Assembly: GCF_900636475.1 (NCBI RefSeq)
Contig: NZ_LR134283.1
Span: 806,001 to 870,000, forward strand
Direction of reading: 5' to 3'
Source of the DNA: Streptococcus anginosus
GTDB lineage: Bacteria; Bacillota; Bacilli; Lactobacillales; Streptococcaceae
DNA: 64,000 nucleotides
Part shown: positions 18,044 to 28,900 of the stretch, one piece after another
Layout: every line of letters begins with the position of its first letter
Position numbering within the stretch: the stretch's first letter is position 1
Position numbers and translations under genes: made by a program
Notes under the pieces: model-generated
Told to the model about the DNA's origin: nothing
The model's input: the letters and a program-made list of their open reading frames with translations, nothing else
The model's database searches: none

Positions 18044-18945
18044 GCTTTTTTAATCAACTGCCACCTAGTGTGCTACAAGCTGGTGCGATTTTCCTCTCCA
18101 TTATTATCGAAGCACTACCTTTTGTGCTAATTGGGAGTATTATTTCAGGTTTTATAGAGGTTTATATTACACCAAACAAAGTTTATCGCTATCTGCCTAA
18201 GAATAAATGGGGTCGGATTTTCTTTGGTACTTTTATTGGCTTTATTTTCCCTTCTTGCGAGTGCGGAATTGTCCCTATTATCAATCGCTTTTTGGAAAAG
18301 AAAGTACCAAGTTACACAGCTGTTCCTTTTATGGTGACAGCACCTGTTATCAATCCTATCGTTCTTTTTGCGACCTATTCTGCCTTCGGGAATTCATTTA
18401 AAATGGCTTTACTCAGAGCCCTTGGCTCTATTGTTGTTGCAATCATCTTAGGAATTTTCTTTGGCTTTCTCAACACGGCAACTATTCAAAAAGAGAATCG
18501 AGTTATTCAGCATGAACACGACTTCTCTCATTTAAGTCAGCCAAAGAAAGTATTTCAAGTGTTTGTGCAGTCTATTGACGAATTTTTTGATACAGGTCGT
18601 TACTTAGTCTTTGGTTGTCTCTTTGCCAGTCTAGTGCAAGTCTACGTGCCTACACGCATTCTGACTTCCATTAGTGCAACACCGCTTATGGCTATTTTGC
18701 TATTGATGCTGCTTGCATTTCTTCTCTCACTTTGCAGTGAAGCAGATGCCTTTATCGGCAGTTCGCTCATTTCTAGCTTTGGTTTAGCGCCAGTTCTGGC
18801 TTTTCTCGTCATTGGACCAATGCTAGATGTGAAAAATATCCTCATGATGAAAAATTACCTCAAAGTACGATTCATCTGGCAATTCATTGGAATTGTTAGT
18901 TTAGTTGTTGTCATTTACTCTTGGCTTGTGGGGGTGGTGCTATGA
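18040..18945 (+). CDS. UPF0718/YraQ-type permease
   Basis: The 301-aa protein has about eight membrane segments and the conserved SCECGIVPI motif near residues 72-80 of the YraQ/YcgR (DUF318) permease family, distantly similar to arsenite permeases. Substrate unproven. A long cytoplasmic loop with HEHDFSH (about 165-171) could bind metal. It overlaps the small gene before it and the DUF1980 gene after it by four bases each. In B. subtilis the equivalent pair is YcgR-YcgQ, so the two products likely form one membrane system. Confidence 0.85.
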   Translation: MSFFNQLPPSVLQAGAIFLSIIIEALPFVLIGSIISGFIEVYITPNKVYRYLPKNKWGRIFFGTFIGFIFPSCECGIVPIINRFLEKKVPSYTAVPFMVTAPVINPIVLFATYSAFGNSFKMALLRALGSIVVAIILGIFFGFLNTATIQKENRVIQHEHDFSHLSQPKKVFQVFVQSIDEFFDTGRYLVFGCLFASLVQVYVPTRILTSISATPLMAILLLMLLAFLLSLCSEADAFIGSSLISSFGLAPVLAFLVIGPMLDVKNILMMKNYLKVRFIWQFIGIVSLVVVIYSWLVGVVL

Positions 18946-19757
18946 TTCGTTTTCTAATTTTAGCTGGTTACTTTGAAATCACCATGTATTTGCAACTTTC
19001 TGGCAAGCTCAATCAATACATCAACATGCATTTTTCTTATTTGGCATATATTTCCATGATACTTTCTTTTGTGCTAGCTATTGTGCAGCTCATCGTCTGG
19101 ATGAAAAAAATGAAAGTACACAGCCATTTGACGAGCCGCTCAGCAAAATTTGCTAGCATTGCTTTTCTTGTTGTACCACTTATCGTTGCTCTCTTCTTTC
19201 CAACGGTCAATTTGGACTCTACAACCGTTTCTGCTAAGGGCTACCATTTTCCACTAGCTGATGGTAGTTCAAAGAGCATTCAGGCTGATGAAGGCACTAC
19301 TAATCAATACCTGAAACCTGATACCAGTACCTATTTTACTAAAAGTGCTTACGAGAAGGAAATGCGGGCAGCTGCAAAAAAATATCTGAAAAAAGATGTC
19401 ATCTCCGTTACGACGGAAAATTATATGGAAGTCATGGAAGTCCTCTATGATTATCCAGATGAATTTGCAGGGAAACGCTTGGAATTTACTGGCTTTGTCT
19501 ACAACGACCCAAGCGATAAAAACAGCCAGTTTCTTTTCCGTTTCGGTATTATCCACTGTATCGCAGATTCGGGAGTTTATGGACTTCTGACAACTGGTAA
19601 TACAGAGCATTTTGACAATAATACTTGGATAAGAGCGAGTGGAAAAATCACTATTCGCTACCATAAGCAACTAGGACAAAGCTTGCCAACGCTTGAAGTA
19701 GATAGTTTCAAGAAAGTTGAAAAACCTAGCAATCCGTATGTTTACCGCGTATTTTAA
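18942..19757 (+). CDS. TIGR03943/DUF1980 family protein (YcgQ-like)
   Basis: The 271-aa protein has three N-terminal hydrophobic segments, then an extracellular-type C-terminal domain with FTGFVYND and FRFGIIHCIADSG, the conserved block of TIGR03943 proteins. Many relatives have a double Cys in this block; here only one Cys is seen. Function unknown but always paired with the permease upstream. The frame is open from 18921, but the ATG at 18942, after GGGGGTGG, forms the ATGA overlap with the permease stop and is the better start. A hairpin follows the stop. Confidence 0.82.
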   Translation: MIRFLILAGYFEITMYLQLSGKLNQYINMHFSYLAYISMILSFVLAIVQLIVWMKKMKVHSHLTSRSAKFASIAFLVVPLIVALFFPTVNLDSTTVSAKGYHFPLADGSSKSIQADEGTTNQYLKPDTSTYFTKSAYEKEMRAAAKKYLKKDVISVTTENYMEVMEVLYDYPDEFAGKRLEFTGFVYNDPSDKNSQFLFRFGIIHCIADSGVYGLLTTGNTEHFDNNTWIRASGKITIRYHKQLGQSLPTLEVDSFKKVEKPSNPYVYRVF

Positions 19758-19779
19758 ACAACATTAAATAAGCAAAAGA

Positions 19780-19806
19780 AGACCTGAGAAGTATTTCTCT
19801 AGGTCT
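19780..19806 (+). terminator. hairpin after the permease/DUF1980 pair
   Basis: AGACCTGAGAA pairs with TTCTCTAGGTCT around GTAT. The downstream T-run is poor, so it could terminate weakly. Confidence 0.5.
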
Positions 19807-19871
19807 CCTATTATGCTCTTTTATAAGTAATTATGATAAAATAAGAGAAATTTATATTTTTAGGAGGTATT

Positions 19872-21236
19872 ATGTCACATCAAAACCAACCCGTTTCAAG
19901 GAAAAACTTGCTCTCTATTCTCGCTACAGCACTCATTGCTTTTGCTGGAATTCTGTCTGAAACCAGTATGAATGTCACCTTTCCGCACCTTATGAAAGTT
20001 TTTCATACAGACCTTGGCACATTGCAATGGATTACAACAGGTTACCTGCTCGCTGTCTCCATTACAATTACACTAGGAGCCACACTAGCACACAACTGGT
20101 CTGAACGTAGAATTCTCTTTACCAGCCTAGCTATTTTTACAGTAGGAAACGGTGTAGCGATGCTTGCGCCAAATTTCGCCCTACTCATGCTAGGCCGCAT
20201 TTTACAAGGTTCTGCAACTGGAATTGCCACGCCACTTATGTTTAATCTTATCGTAGAACGTATTCCGCGCAATCAAATCGGGTTTTACATGGGACTGTCT
20301 GGACTCGTTATAAGCCTAGCTCCTGCGATTGGTCCCACTTATGGCGGCTTTATGATTAGTTTGTTTGATTGGCATATGATTTACACATTCATCATGCCGA
20401 TTCCGATCATCTCTTTCATTTTAGGATTTTTCTTTTTAGAAAATACTCCCAATAGAAAGAAACGCCCTTTTGAATGGATTTCTTTCTTACTCCTTACCCT
20501 CTCGCTTACTTTTTCTATTATGACCATTTCTAGCTTAGAAGAAGGTAGCTTTAATTGGACTTTTGTCATCATCTTTTTATTATCACTTGTCCTTTTCGTT
20601 TGGCGAAGTTTAACGGTAGAGCATCCTTTTTTAGATATTCGTATTTTGAAAAATCCAGTTATTTTACTAGGAATTATTCCTTTCTTTCTCTACCAATTTT
20701 CAAATTTATCAGCCAATTTTCTGATTCCTAATTTCTTAGTTTTAGTAAAACACGAGGCTACTTCTGCCGCTGGTTTTGCACTGCTTCCTGGAACAATGTT
20801 AGGAGCTTTTTCGGCACCTTTCTTTGGAAAATTGTATGATACCAAGGGACCCAAACTTTCTCTATATGGTGGGAATCTCCTCTTTTTCTTAGCTGTTTCT
20901 ATTTTTGCATTCTTTACAAAAGCCTTAACATTACCACTCATCATCCTTTTTTATATTTTCTTCACGATTGGGCGCAATATGGCGTTCAATAACACGATGG
21001 CTTTGTCTGTTTCACAAATTGGTCGTGAGAAGTCGCCAGATGCCACTGCTCTCTTTCAAATGGCTCAAACATTTGCTGGAGCTTTAGGAACGGCGATTGC
21101 TGCTATCATGGTCAATCAAGCTCCTAATACTACAACAGGTGTGCATCTTGTCTTTCTACTTCTTTTCTTCCTTGTTATCCTTATTTTTTATCTCTTTTAC
21201 TCTTTATTTCGAGTTATCAAAAATCAGAAATTTTAA
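19872..21236 (+). CDS. MFS drug exporter, DHA2 (EmrB/QacA) type
   Basis: The 454-aa protein has about 13-14 membrane segments and the DHA2 hallmarks: ETSMNVTFPHLMK near residue 30, WITTGYLL, and the antiporter motif C (SLAPAIGPTYGG, about 147-158). It resembles LmrB/EmrB exporters that use the proton gradient to expel drugs or other amphipaths; the substrate is not predictable. TATAAT-like sequence and TAGGAGG precede the ATG. It is a single gene between the permease pair and zwf. Confidence 0.88.
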   Translation: MSHQNQPVSRKNLLSILATALIAFAGILSETSMNVTFPHLMKVFHTDLGTLQWITTGYLLAVSITITLGATLAHNWSERRILFTSLAIFTVGNGVAMLAPNFALLMLGRILQGSATGIATPLMFNLIVERIPRNQIGFYMGLSGLVISLAPAIGPTYGGFMISLFDWHMIYTFIMPIPIISFILGFFFLENTPNRKKRPFEWISFLLLTLSLTFSIMTISSLEEGSFNWTFVIIFLLSLVLFVWRSLTVEHPFLDIRILKNPVILLGIIPFFLYQFSNLSANFLIPNFLVLVKHEATSAAGFALLPGTMLGAFSAPFFGKLYDTKGPKLSLYGGNLLFFLAVSIFAFFTKALTLPLIILFYIFFTIGRNMAFNNTMALSVSQIGREKSPDATALFQMAQTFAGALGTAIAAIMVNQAPNTTTGVHLVFLLLFFLVILIFYLFYSLFRVIKNQKF

Positions 21237-21283
21237 TCAATTTATGGTAAAATAAATAAAATATTAGAAAATGGGTGTTCAAA

Positions 21284-22771
21284 ATGTCTTCAAAAGTGAT
21301 TATTACAATTTTTGGTGCCAGTGGAGATTTGGCAAAAAGAAAACTCTATCCTTCTCTTTTTAGATTGTATAAATCTGGCAATCTGTCTAAGCATTTTGCC
21401 GTTATCGGTACAGCTCGCAGGCCTTGGAGCAAGGAATATTTTGAATCTGTCGTGGTCGAGTCTATCACAGATCTCGCTGATAGCCCTGAGCAAGCGCAAG
21501 AATTTGCTAGCCATTTCTATTATCAAAGTCATGACGTCCAAGATACTGAACATTATATCGAATTAAGGAAGCTACAAAACAGCCTTGATGAGCAATATCA
21601 AGCAGAACATAACAAACTGTTCTTCCTGTCTATGGCTCCTCAGTTTTTTGGTACGATTGCTAAACACCTCAAATCCGAGCAAATTGTAGACGGGAAAGGG
21701 TTCGAACGCTTAATTGTAGAAAAACCTTTCGGCACAGACCTTGCCTCTGCTAGCAAACTGAACGACGATTTGTTGGCAACATTTGACGAAGAACAGATTT
21801 TCCGGATTGACCATTATCTCGGCAAAGAAATGATTCAAAGTATTTTTGCCATTCGCTTTGCCAATCTTCTTTTTGAAAATGTCTGGAATCGTGATTATAT
21901 TGACAATGTACAGATTACCTTTGCTGAAAAGTTAGGTGTGGAAGAACGTGGTGGTTATTACGACCATTCAGGTGCACTGCGCGATATGGTGCAAAATCAC
22001 ACACTTCAACTCCTGTCTTTGCTTGCTATGGACAAACCCAAAACTTTTACCAAAGATGATATTCGTGCTGAAAAGATTAAGGTTTTCAAACACTTACACA
22101 AGCCGACCGATAATGATTTGAAAAAGCTCTTCATTCGTGGTCAATACACTTCTGGCAAAGTGGACGGGAAAAAGTACATTTCCTATCGTAGTGAACCAAA
22201 TGTTGCCCCAGAATCTACCACAGAAACCTTTGCTTCTGGTGCATTCTTTGTAGATAGTGACCGATTTCGCGGGGTGCCATTTTTCTTCCGTACTGGAAAA
22301 CGTCTCACTGCCAAGGGAACCCATGTCAACATTGTCTTCAAGCAAATGGAATCCATTTTCGGCTCCTCGCTTCAACCAAATGTGCTGACGATTTACATTC
22401 AGCCAACTGAAGGATTTTCTCTTAGCATGAACGGCAAAGAGGTGGGCGAGCAATTTAACTTAGCTCCATTGACACTTGATTATCGTACAGATGCAACAGC
22501 TTCTGGTGCGTCACCAGAACCTTATGAGAAGCTCATCTACGATGTGCTAAACAATGACTCAACCAATTTTAGCCACTGGGACGAAGTTCGCTCTAGTTGG
22601 GAATTGATTGACCGTATTGAAGCCTTATGGGCAAATAAAGAAGTTCCACTTCATCATTACAAATCAGGTACTATGGGACCCGAAGCCAGCTTTGAGCTCC
22701 TTAACCAATTTGAAGCTGATTGGAATTGGCGTCCAGACGAAGCCTATCGCAAAGAAGGACGATTGGGGTAA
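21284..22771 (+). CDS. zwf: glucose-6-phosphate 1-dehydrogenase
   Basis: Zwf oxidises glucose-6-phosphate to 6-phosphogluconolactone with NADP, the first step of the oxidative pentose phosphate route. The sequence has the nucleotide-binding FGASGDLAKRK (about residues 9-19) and the active-site RIDHYLGKE (about 173-181). The 495-aa length is normal. The frame is open from a GTG at 21275; MSSKVIITIFGASGD at 21284 fits family starts. The ribosome site is weak (AAATGGG). It converges on ftsY with a shared terminator. Confidence 0.96.
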   Translation: MSSKVIITIFGASGDLAKRKLYPSLFRLYKSGNLSKHFAVIGTARRPWSKEYFESVVVESITDLADSPEQAQEFASHFYYQSHDVQDTEHYIELRKLQNSLDEQYQAEHNKLFFLSMAPQFFGTIAKHLKSEQIVDGKGFERLIVEKPFGTDLASASKLNDDLLATFDEEQIFRIDHYLGKEMIQSIFAIRFANLLFENVWNRDYIDNVQITFAEKLGVEERGGYYDHSGALRDMVQNHTLQLLSLLAMDKPKTFTKDDIRAEKIKVFKHLHKPTDNDLKKLFIRGQYTSGKVDGKKYISYRSEPNVAPESTTETFASGAFFVDSDRFRGVPFFFRTGKRLTAKGTHVNIVFKQMESIFGSSLQPNVLTIYIQPTEGFSLSMNGKEVGEQFNLAPLTLDYRTDATASGASPEPYEKLIYDVLNNDSTNFSHWDEVRSSWELIDRIEALWANKEVPLHHYKSGTMGPEASFELLNQFEADWNWRPDEAYRKEGRLG

Positions 22772-22784
22772 AGTAAATATATAC

Positions 22785-22822
22785 AAAAGACTTGCAAAAT
22801 GAATGAATTGCAAGTCTTTTTT
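22785..22822. terminator. bidirectional terminator between zwf and ftsY
   Basis: AAAAGACTTGCAA pairs perfectly with TTGCAAGTCTTTT around a ten-base loop, with T-runs on both strands. It serves both convergent genes. Confidence 0.92.
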
Positions 22823-22823
22823 C

Positions 22824-24317
22824 TTATACCAAGCCCTCTAAGAGCCCTTTCATAAAGTTTTCAGAGTTAAATACTCCAATATCGTCAATTTTTTCTCCGA
22901 ATCCAATCAGTTTAACTGGAATATCCAGCTCTTGACGGATTGCAAGAACGACACCACCACGCGCAGTTCCGTCGATTTTTGTTAAGACAATTCCTGTTAC
23001 TGGCGTAATTTTTGAAAATTCCTTAGCTTGAACAAGGGCGTTTTGGCCAGTTGATGCATCCAGTGCCAAGAAAGTTTCATGTGGTGCAGCAGGATCTACC
23101 CGTTTGATAATCCGTCCAATTTTTTCTAATTCTGCCATTAGATTATCTTTGTTTTGCAAGCGCCCGGCTGTATCAATCATGAGAATATCCACATTTTCAG
23201 CCTTTGCACGCTCCATACCGTCATAAACAACGCTAGCTGGATCACTCTTTTCTGGACCTGTCACAACCGGAACATCTACTCGACGTCCCCATTCCACCAA
23301 CTGAGCAACAGCTCCTGCACGGAAAGTATCAGCCGCAACTAACATGACTTTCTTGCCAGCCAGCTTATATTTATAAGCCAATTTCCCAATCGAAGTGGTT
23401 TTCCCAACTCCGTTTACACCCACAAAAAGCATGACTGTCAAACCGTCTTGTAAATTAATTTTTTCGTTAAATTGACCATCTTTCTCATAGATGTCTACTA
23501 ACTTTTCAATGATGACCCGACGAAGAGCCTCTGGCTTTTTGGCATTTTCAAGGCGAGCTTCTTGACGTAAGGCTTCTGTCAGACTAGAAGCGACTTGCAC
23601 TCCCACGTCACTCGTAATCAAGAGTTCTTCTAACTCTTCAAAAAACTCCTCATCTACCGAACGAAAATTAGCAAAGAAAGCATTAAGCCGCGCTCCAAAA
23701 CCTGTCCGTGTCTTTTTAAGACTACGGTCATACTTTTCCTGAACCGTTTCTTTTTGAATAGATGAACTTGCTTCAATTGATTCGCTAATAGTCTTCTCTA
23801 CCGTAGTTGACTCTGCTGAGCTTGACCATGCGTTCGCTTCGTCCAGCTGCCTCATATTTTCTTGTTCTGCCTGCTGTCTTCTAGCTTCTGCTAGACGTTC
23901 CTGTAAATCTGTAGCAGCACCTGCTTGGTGAGTTGGATTTGGTGAAAGAACTTTTTCATCAGCTTGCGGAACAGCTACAGCTTCATTTGGTAATATATGA
24001 TTTTCTGGAGCTTGCGAATCATTTTCAGCTGACTCTGCATCTGCTACTATATCAGCCAACTTTGGCTCCATTTCTTCTACTTTTTCTTGAATGGTTTCAA
24101 GACGTGCTTCATCCTCAGCAAGGCGTTCTTTCAGCTCTGTTTGGAATGTTTGTTTATCTAGATTCTCTGATTGCGCATTCTCTATAGGAGCTGCCTCTGC
24201 TGTTTCTAGCTTCTCTCCTTGATGATCCTCTGATGCTGTTTCTACAGCTCCTTCAGGAATATTTTCAACTGGTTTTTCTTCTTTTTGGCGACCAAAAAGG
24301 CGATCAAATAACCCCAT
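22824..24317 (-). CDS. ftsY: signal recognition particle receptor FtsY
   Basis: FtsY is the membrane-associated GTPase that receives ribosome-SRP complexes for co-translational insertion. The 497-aa protein has a long acidic N-terminal A domain (about residues 1-190, rich in Glu/Gln/Ala), then the NG domain with GVNGVGKTTS (about 304-313), DTFRAGA, DTAGR and TKIDGTARGG. The A domain is longer than in many Firmicutes. It is the last gene of the rnc-smc-HAD-HAD-ftsY run, and AAAGGAGG precedes the ATG. Confidence 0.96.
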   Translation of the reverse strand: MGLFDRLFGRQKEEKPVENIPEGAVETASEDHQGEKLETAEAAPIENAQSENLDKQTFQTELKERLAEDEARLETIQEKVEEMEPKLADIVADAESAENDSQAPENHILPNEAVAVPQADEKVLSPNPTHQAGAATDLQERLAEARRQQAEQENMRQLDEANAWSSSAESTTVEKTISESIEASSSIQKETVQEKYDRSLKKTRTGFGARLNAFFANFRSVDEEFFEELEELLITSDVGVQVASSLTEALRQEARLENAKKPEALRRVIIEKLVDIYEKDGQFNEKINLQDGLTVMLFVGVNGVGKTTSIGKLAYKYKLAGKKVMLVAADTFRAGAVAQLVEWGRRVDVPVVTGPEKSDPASVVYDGMERAKAENVDILMIDTAGRLQNKDNLMAELEKIGRIIKRVDPAAPHETFLALDASTGQNALVQAKEFSKITPVTGIVLTKIDGTARGGVVLAIRQELDIPVKLIGFGEKIDDIGVFNSENFMKGLLEGLV

Positions 24318-24329
24318 TAAATCCCTCCT

Positions 24330-25142
24330 TTATTTCAGTGCATATTTTTCTATAGCCCAAGCAACAGCATCTTCATCATTGGTCATCGGCGTCACCACAT
24401 TGGCAACTTCTTTGACTGCTGCTACTGCATTTTGCATAGCTACACCAAGTCCTGCCCATTTTATCATAGATAGGTCATTTGCTTCATCTCCGCAAGTCAT
24501 GACTTGACTTTGTTCAATTCCTAAATGAGCGATCAATTTTTCTAAGCCATTTGCTTTATGGACATTCTTCGGAGACCATTCTAACAGCATATCGCGCGAC
24601 TTAAAAATTTCATATTTGTCAAATAAATCGGACGAAAGTTGAGCAATACCACGATCAAGCGGAGCTGGTGCATAAGCTGTCACACATTTATTATACGTTT
24701 GTTGGCTAGATAAATCTGCAAATGAAACTGACTCAAATATTAAAGCAGGATTGCAAGTTTGATAAAGCGATTCATGATCTGACTGGATTTGGTAGACAGT
24801 TCCTTCACAAATCGCATCCAACGGCAAACCTAACTTTTCTGTTTCCTCAAAAATACGAGCCACATCGTCATAAGCAAAAACTGTTTTATCAAGAATTTCC
24901 CCTGTGTTGCGTTGCACCAAACCACCATTAAAAGTAATGGTGTATTCATCCTCTTGATTAGCAACGCCTAATTCGTTTAAGAAAAGCTCCATTGCTTTTA
25001 GAGGGCGACCGGTCGTCAAAACAATCTTCATTCCCTGCTCTTGAGCCATCTTAAGAGCTGCCAAATTTCGCTCTGAAATTTTTTTCTCAGAAGTTAGTAA
25101 AGTCCCATCTAAATCTAGGGCAATCAATTTTATATCTGCCAT
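24330..25142 (-). CDS. Cof-type HAD-IIB phosphatase
   Basis: The 270-aa protein starts with the HAD motif I DLDGTLLTS (about residues 10-18), has TTGRP (motif II), and ends with the GDEANDLSMI motif IV of Cof-type IIB phosphatases, which act on sugar phosphates, nucleotides or cofactors; the substrate is not predictable. Cytoplasmic. It overlaps the stop of the next upstream gene by one base and is followed 12 bases later by ftsY, so it is inside the smc-ftsY operon. Confidence 0.88.
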   Translation of the reverse strand: MADIKLIALDLDGTLLTSEKKISERNLAALKMAQEQGMKIVLTTGRPLKAMELFLNELGVANQEDEYTITFNGGLVQRNTGEILDKTVFAYDDVARIFEETEKLGLPLDAICEGTVYQIQSDHESLYQTCNPALIFESVSFADLSSQQTYNKCVTAYAPAPLDRGIAQLSSDLFDKYEIFKSRDMLLEWSPKNVHKANGLEKLIAHLGIEQSQVMTCGDEANDLSMIKWAGLGVAMQNAVAAVKEVANVVTPMTNDEDAVAWAIEKYALK

Positions 25143-25936
25143 TATAAGCCCTCCATATACGTCATAACTGAATGCGCCGCATGATGCCCAATGACCTCTT
25201 TGGCTACTTCCAAAATCTCTGGACGAGCATTTTCAGGGGCAATGGGATAACCTGCTACTTGCATCATGTGTAGATCATTCAAATTGTCACCAAATGTCAT
25301 GACCTGATCCATTTCAAGATTTAATTTCTTCGCCAATTCGACAATGGCAACGCCCTTGTCCACATAGTCTAGGACAATATCAATTGACTTATAACCTGTC
25401 GTCATGGCTTTGACACCAGGAACGTGTTCATTGACCCAGGCCTCACCAGCAGCTACTGTTTCTTCAGAAAAATTGGTTGTAAATTTGAAAATTTCATCTG
25501 TAATATCCTCCAAGCGAGCTACTTTTTGGATGTTTTCATTATAGTGCGCACTAAAAGCTAAATAAGCTGGATCAACCGTTTCCAAGACATAACAGCCTTT
25601 TTTACCTGTTAGAAGCAATTCACTGGTATTGATGAAAGGAGATGTCTTCAATTTCTCAAAAGCTGACAGATAAAAATCTTTGGACATAGTTGCTTCATAA
25701 AGATCTTCTCCGTGAAATTCTACCAGACTGCCATTTTCAGCAATAAAAATTATCTCATCTCGCACATCCTCAAATAGCTTTTCTAATGACAGCAAACCGC
25801 GTCCACTGGCGACTGCAAAATAGATGCCTTTTTCTTTAAAACGGAGCAACAACTGCTTCAGTCGAACAATGTCAAACTGACCTTTGTCATCTAAAAAGGT
25901 GCCGTCCATATCTGTCGCAACTAATTTTATATTCAT
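25142..25936 (-). CDS. Cof-type HAD-IIB phosphatase (second copy)
   Basis: The 264-aa protein is a second HAD-IIB phosphatase: motif I DMDGTFLDD (residues 8-16), motif II ASGRG, motif IV GDNLNDLHMM (about 217-226). It is clearly related to its downstream neighbour but well diverged, so the pair is an old duplication. Substrate unknown. It lies one base after the smc stop and overlaps the next gene by one base, so it is tightly co-translated. Confidence 0.88.
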   Translation of the reverse strand: MNIKLVATDMDGTFLDDKGQFDIVRLKQLLLRFKEKGIYFAVASGRGLLSLEKLFEDVRDEIIFIAENGSLVEFHGEDLYEATMSKDFYLSAFEKLKTSPFINTSELLLTGKKGCYVLETVDPAYLAFSAHYNENIQKVARLEDITDEIFKFTTNFSEETVAAGEAWVNEHVPGVKAMTTGYKSIDIVLDYVDKGVAIVELAKKLNLEMDQVMTFGDNLNDLHMMQVAGYPIAPENARPEILEVAKEVIGHHAAHSVMTYMEGL

Positions 25937-25937
25937 T

Positions 25938-28900
25938 TTACATACTTTCTAAATCTTTTAATTTAACGGAAACAATCTTTGACACACCAGATTCTTGCAT
26001 GGTCACTCCATAGATAGAATCCGCTGCAGACATTGTTCCCTTACGATGGGTCACCACAATAAACTGGCTGTCCTTATCAAAACGATTGAGATAGTCTCCG
26101 AAACGTTTGACATTGGCTTCGTCAAGTGCAGCTTCCACCTCATCCAAAATGACAAATGGAATCGTTTTGACACGGATAATGGAGAAGAGTAATGCCAAAG
26201 CTGACAGAGCTTTTTCTCCTCCGCTCATCAGATTGAGCGACTGAATTTTCTTACCAGGTGGTTGTACTGAGATTTCTACCCCAGCGGTCAGAAGATCACC
26301 TTCGGTCAAAATCAAATCAGCTGAACCGCCGCCAAACATCTGTCTGAAAGTCACTTTGAAGCTCTCACGAATCGCTTCAAAGGTTGATTTGAAGCGTTCT
26401 TTTACTTCATCATTCATTTCTTCGATAGTTTCCAAAAGCAAATTTTTCGCAGAGAGTACGTCATCTCTTTGAGTATTGAGGAAATGCAGTCGTTGACTGA
26501 CTTCTTCAAATTGCTCTACCGCATCAAGATTGACTGGGCCCAGTGCCCGAATAGCTTTTTCTAAATCCTTGACCTTAGTTTCAGAAACCGCAAGATTTTC
26601 TAGTGGACGAGCCTGTTTACTAGCTTCATCAACAGACATTTGATAATCATCTGTTAAATTCGTCAGAAGACGACGAAGAACATCTGCAATCTTATCTTTT
26701 TCAGCTTCTGCTTTTGCCTGTTTGCGAATCAGATCCTCATTTTGCTGGCGGGCTTGTTCCAGATGACTGGTAAGATCTTCTGCTTGCCCTTCCAAATCGT
26801 CCAGTTCAAACTGACACCGAATATTGGCTTGGTTCAAAGCTGTCTTTTCCTGCTCTGCCTGTGTTAATTGCTCTTCTAAAACAGCAATATCCACTTTTGA
26901 AGCGGTCTCTTCCTTTTGCTCCATTAAAAATTGCAAAGTTGAAATCTCTTTGTCCAATTCAGATTTTTCATTGGACAAACGCGTGAGATCCGTCTGAACG
27001 TAACGCTGATGCCCCGTCAGCTCGGTACGAGCCAAACGAAGCTCAGATAAGCGGGCTGTTAGCTTGTCTAAACGTGCTTGAACAGCATCTTTATCCGACT
27101 TAATCTGCTCAATCTCAGCTTCTGTTTCGGATTTCTCTTGCTCAATTTCTGCAAGGCGATTGACTAACTTTTCTTTTTGCTCCGCCATATCAGGAAGAAC
27201 TTCACGAGATAACTCTCTTTCTTGCAGCACTAAGAGCTCAGATAAGTCTTCAACCTGTTTGTGCGTTTGCTCATAAGCCATTTGAGCCTTTTGCTCTGCT
27301 AATCGTGCTTCCTCACCACTTACTTTTATTTCTTCTAACAGATTGTTGGCTTGGCTTAGCTGTGTGTGCAAATCCTCCACTTGCCTTTCTTGTTCGGCTA
27401 ATGTAACATTCTTCTCAGAAAGTTCCTTTTGTAAAGCGTCCAGATCCGGCTTGATGAAAATCGTATTGTTATTTCGATTAGCGCCACCTGCATAAGAACC
27501 GCCTGTCCGCAATTCTGTTCCATCCAGCGTGACAATTCGTACTTGATACCGAACTTTGCGAGCAGCTGCTCGCGCATTTTCTACCGTATCAAAAATGGCT
27601 GTTGTACCTAGCAAATTTTGGAAAATATGCTCTAAACTCTTATCATAGCGCACCAAAGACGAAGCTAGACCAAGAAAACCAGTGCTTTTTTCAATGCTTG
27701 CTCGATGATGATCTGGTAAATGCCGCGCTTTAATCGTTGTCAGTGGCAGAAAAGTTGCCCGTCCTGTTCGATTGCGTTTCAGAAATTCAATTGCTCGTGT
27801 CGCAGCTTGTTCGTCTTCTACGATAATATGCTGGCTACTTGCTCCAAGTGCAATTTCAAGTGCTGTCTGGTAATGCGAATCAAAGCTCAATTTTTCACTA
27901 ACAGCACCGATAATACCGCCCAGGCGCTCTGCTTCTTGAAGAACGCTTTTCACCCCAGCATAGAAATGACTGTGATTTTTCAGAATAGCTTCTAAACTAC
28001 CAACACGCGCCTTCTTATTTTTTACATCATCCATTAAATCAAACATTGCCGTTTGGTTCTGCTGATAATTCGTTTTTACAGTTTGAACTTGCTTTAGCTG
28101 TGCCTGATAATCTGCCAGTAACTGCTGAACCGACTGCCGAGCTGTTTCTAAATCTTCCAGTTGACTTTGCTCGTTGATTTGAAGATTCTTTAAATTTTCT
28201 TTTAACTTAGCAAATTCTGCTTGTTTGCTTTCAGATAATTGTAATTCGTTGGCTAAGCGACTTTCTAAAGCAGTTAAGTCATTGGACAAGTCCGCTTCTT
28301 CCTGCATCAATTGGACAAATTCAGCACGTAATTTTTCAATCATCTGGTCAGGATCATCCGAAAATGCCTCAATTTCAGCTTCTAATTTATGAATCGCTTG
28401 TTGATTTTGTTCCAATTTTACAGCAAAATCAGTCAACTGCTCGTCTTTTCCCTGCCATTCTGTTTGAACCGCCTCTAATTTTTCTGTCAATCCTTTCAGG
28501 CGTTCCTCATTTTCCTTCCGACTGCTGGCAGCTTGACTAGATTCTAATTTGGAAACTTCGATTTGGCGTTCTAAGTCACTGATGAGGCGTGTTAGTTCAA
28601 GCAAACTCGCTTGGTCATCTGCCATTTGTTTTTGCAAATCATGACGTTTTTCTTTCAGAAGAGCATTTTCTTGCTCTAGCTGGTCACGTTTGCTGTAATA
28701 AGCAGACAAAGATTGCTGAATCCCCACAAGCCGTTCTTCAGTATCATTCAGCTGTGTTTTATTTCCCTTTATTTGAGCAATCAATACATCCAAATAAAGA
28801 GCACGGCGTTCCTCATCCAATTTCAAAAACTGCTTAGCTGTCGTAGCTTGCTTTTCAAGAGGCTTCACTTGACTATCGAGCTCATAAATAATGTCTTCCA

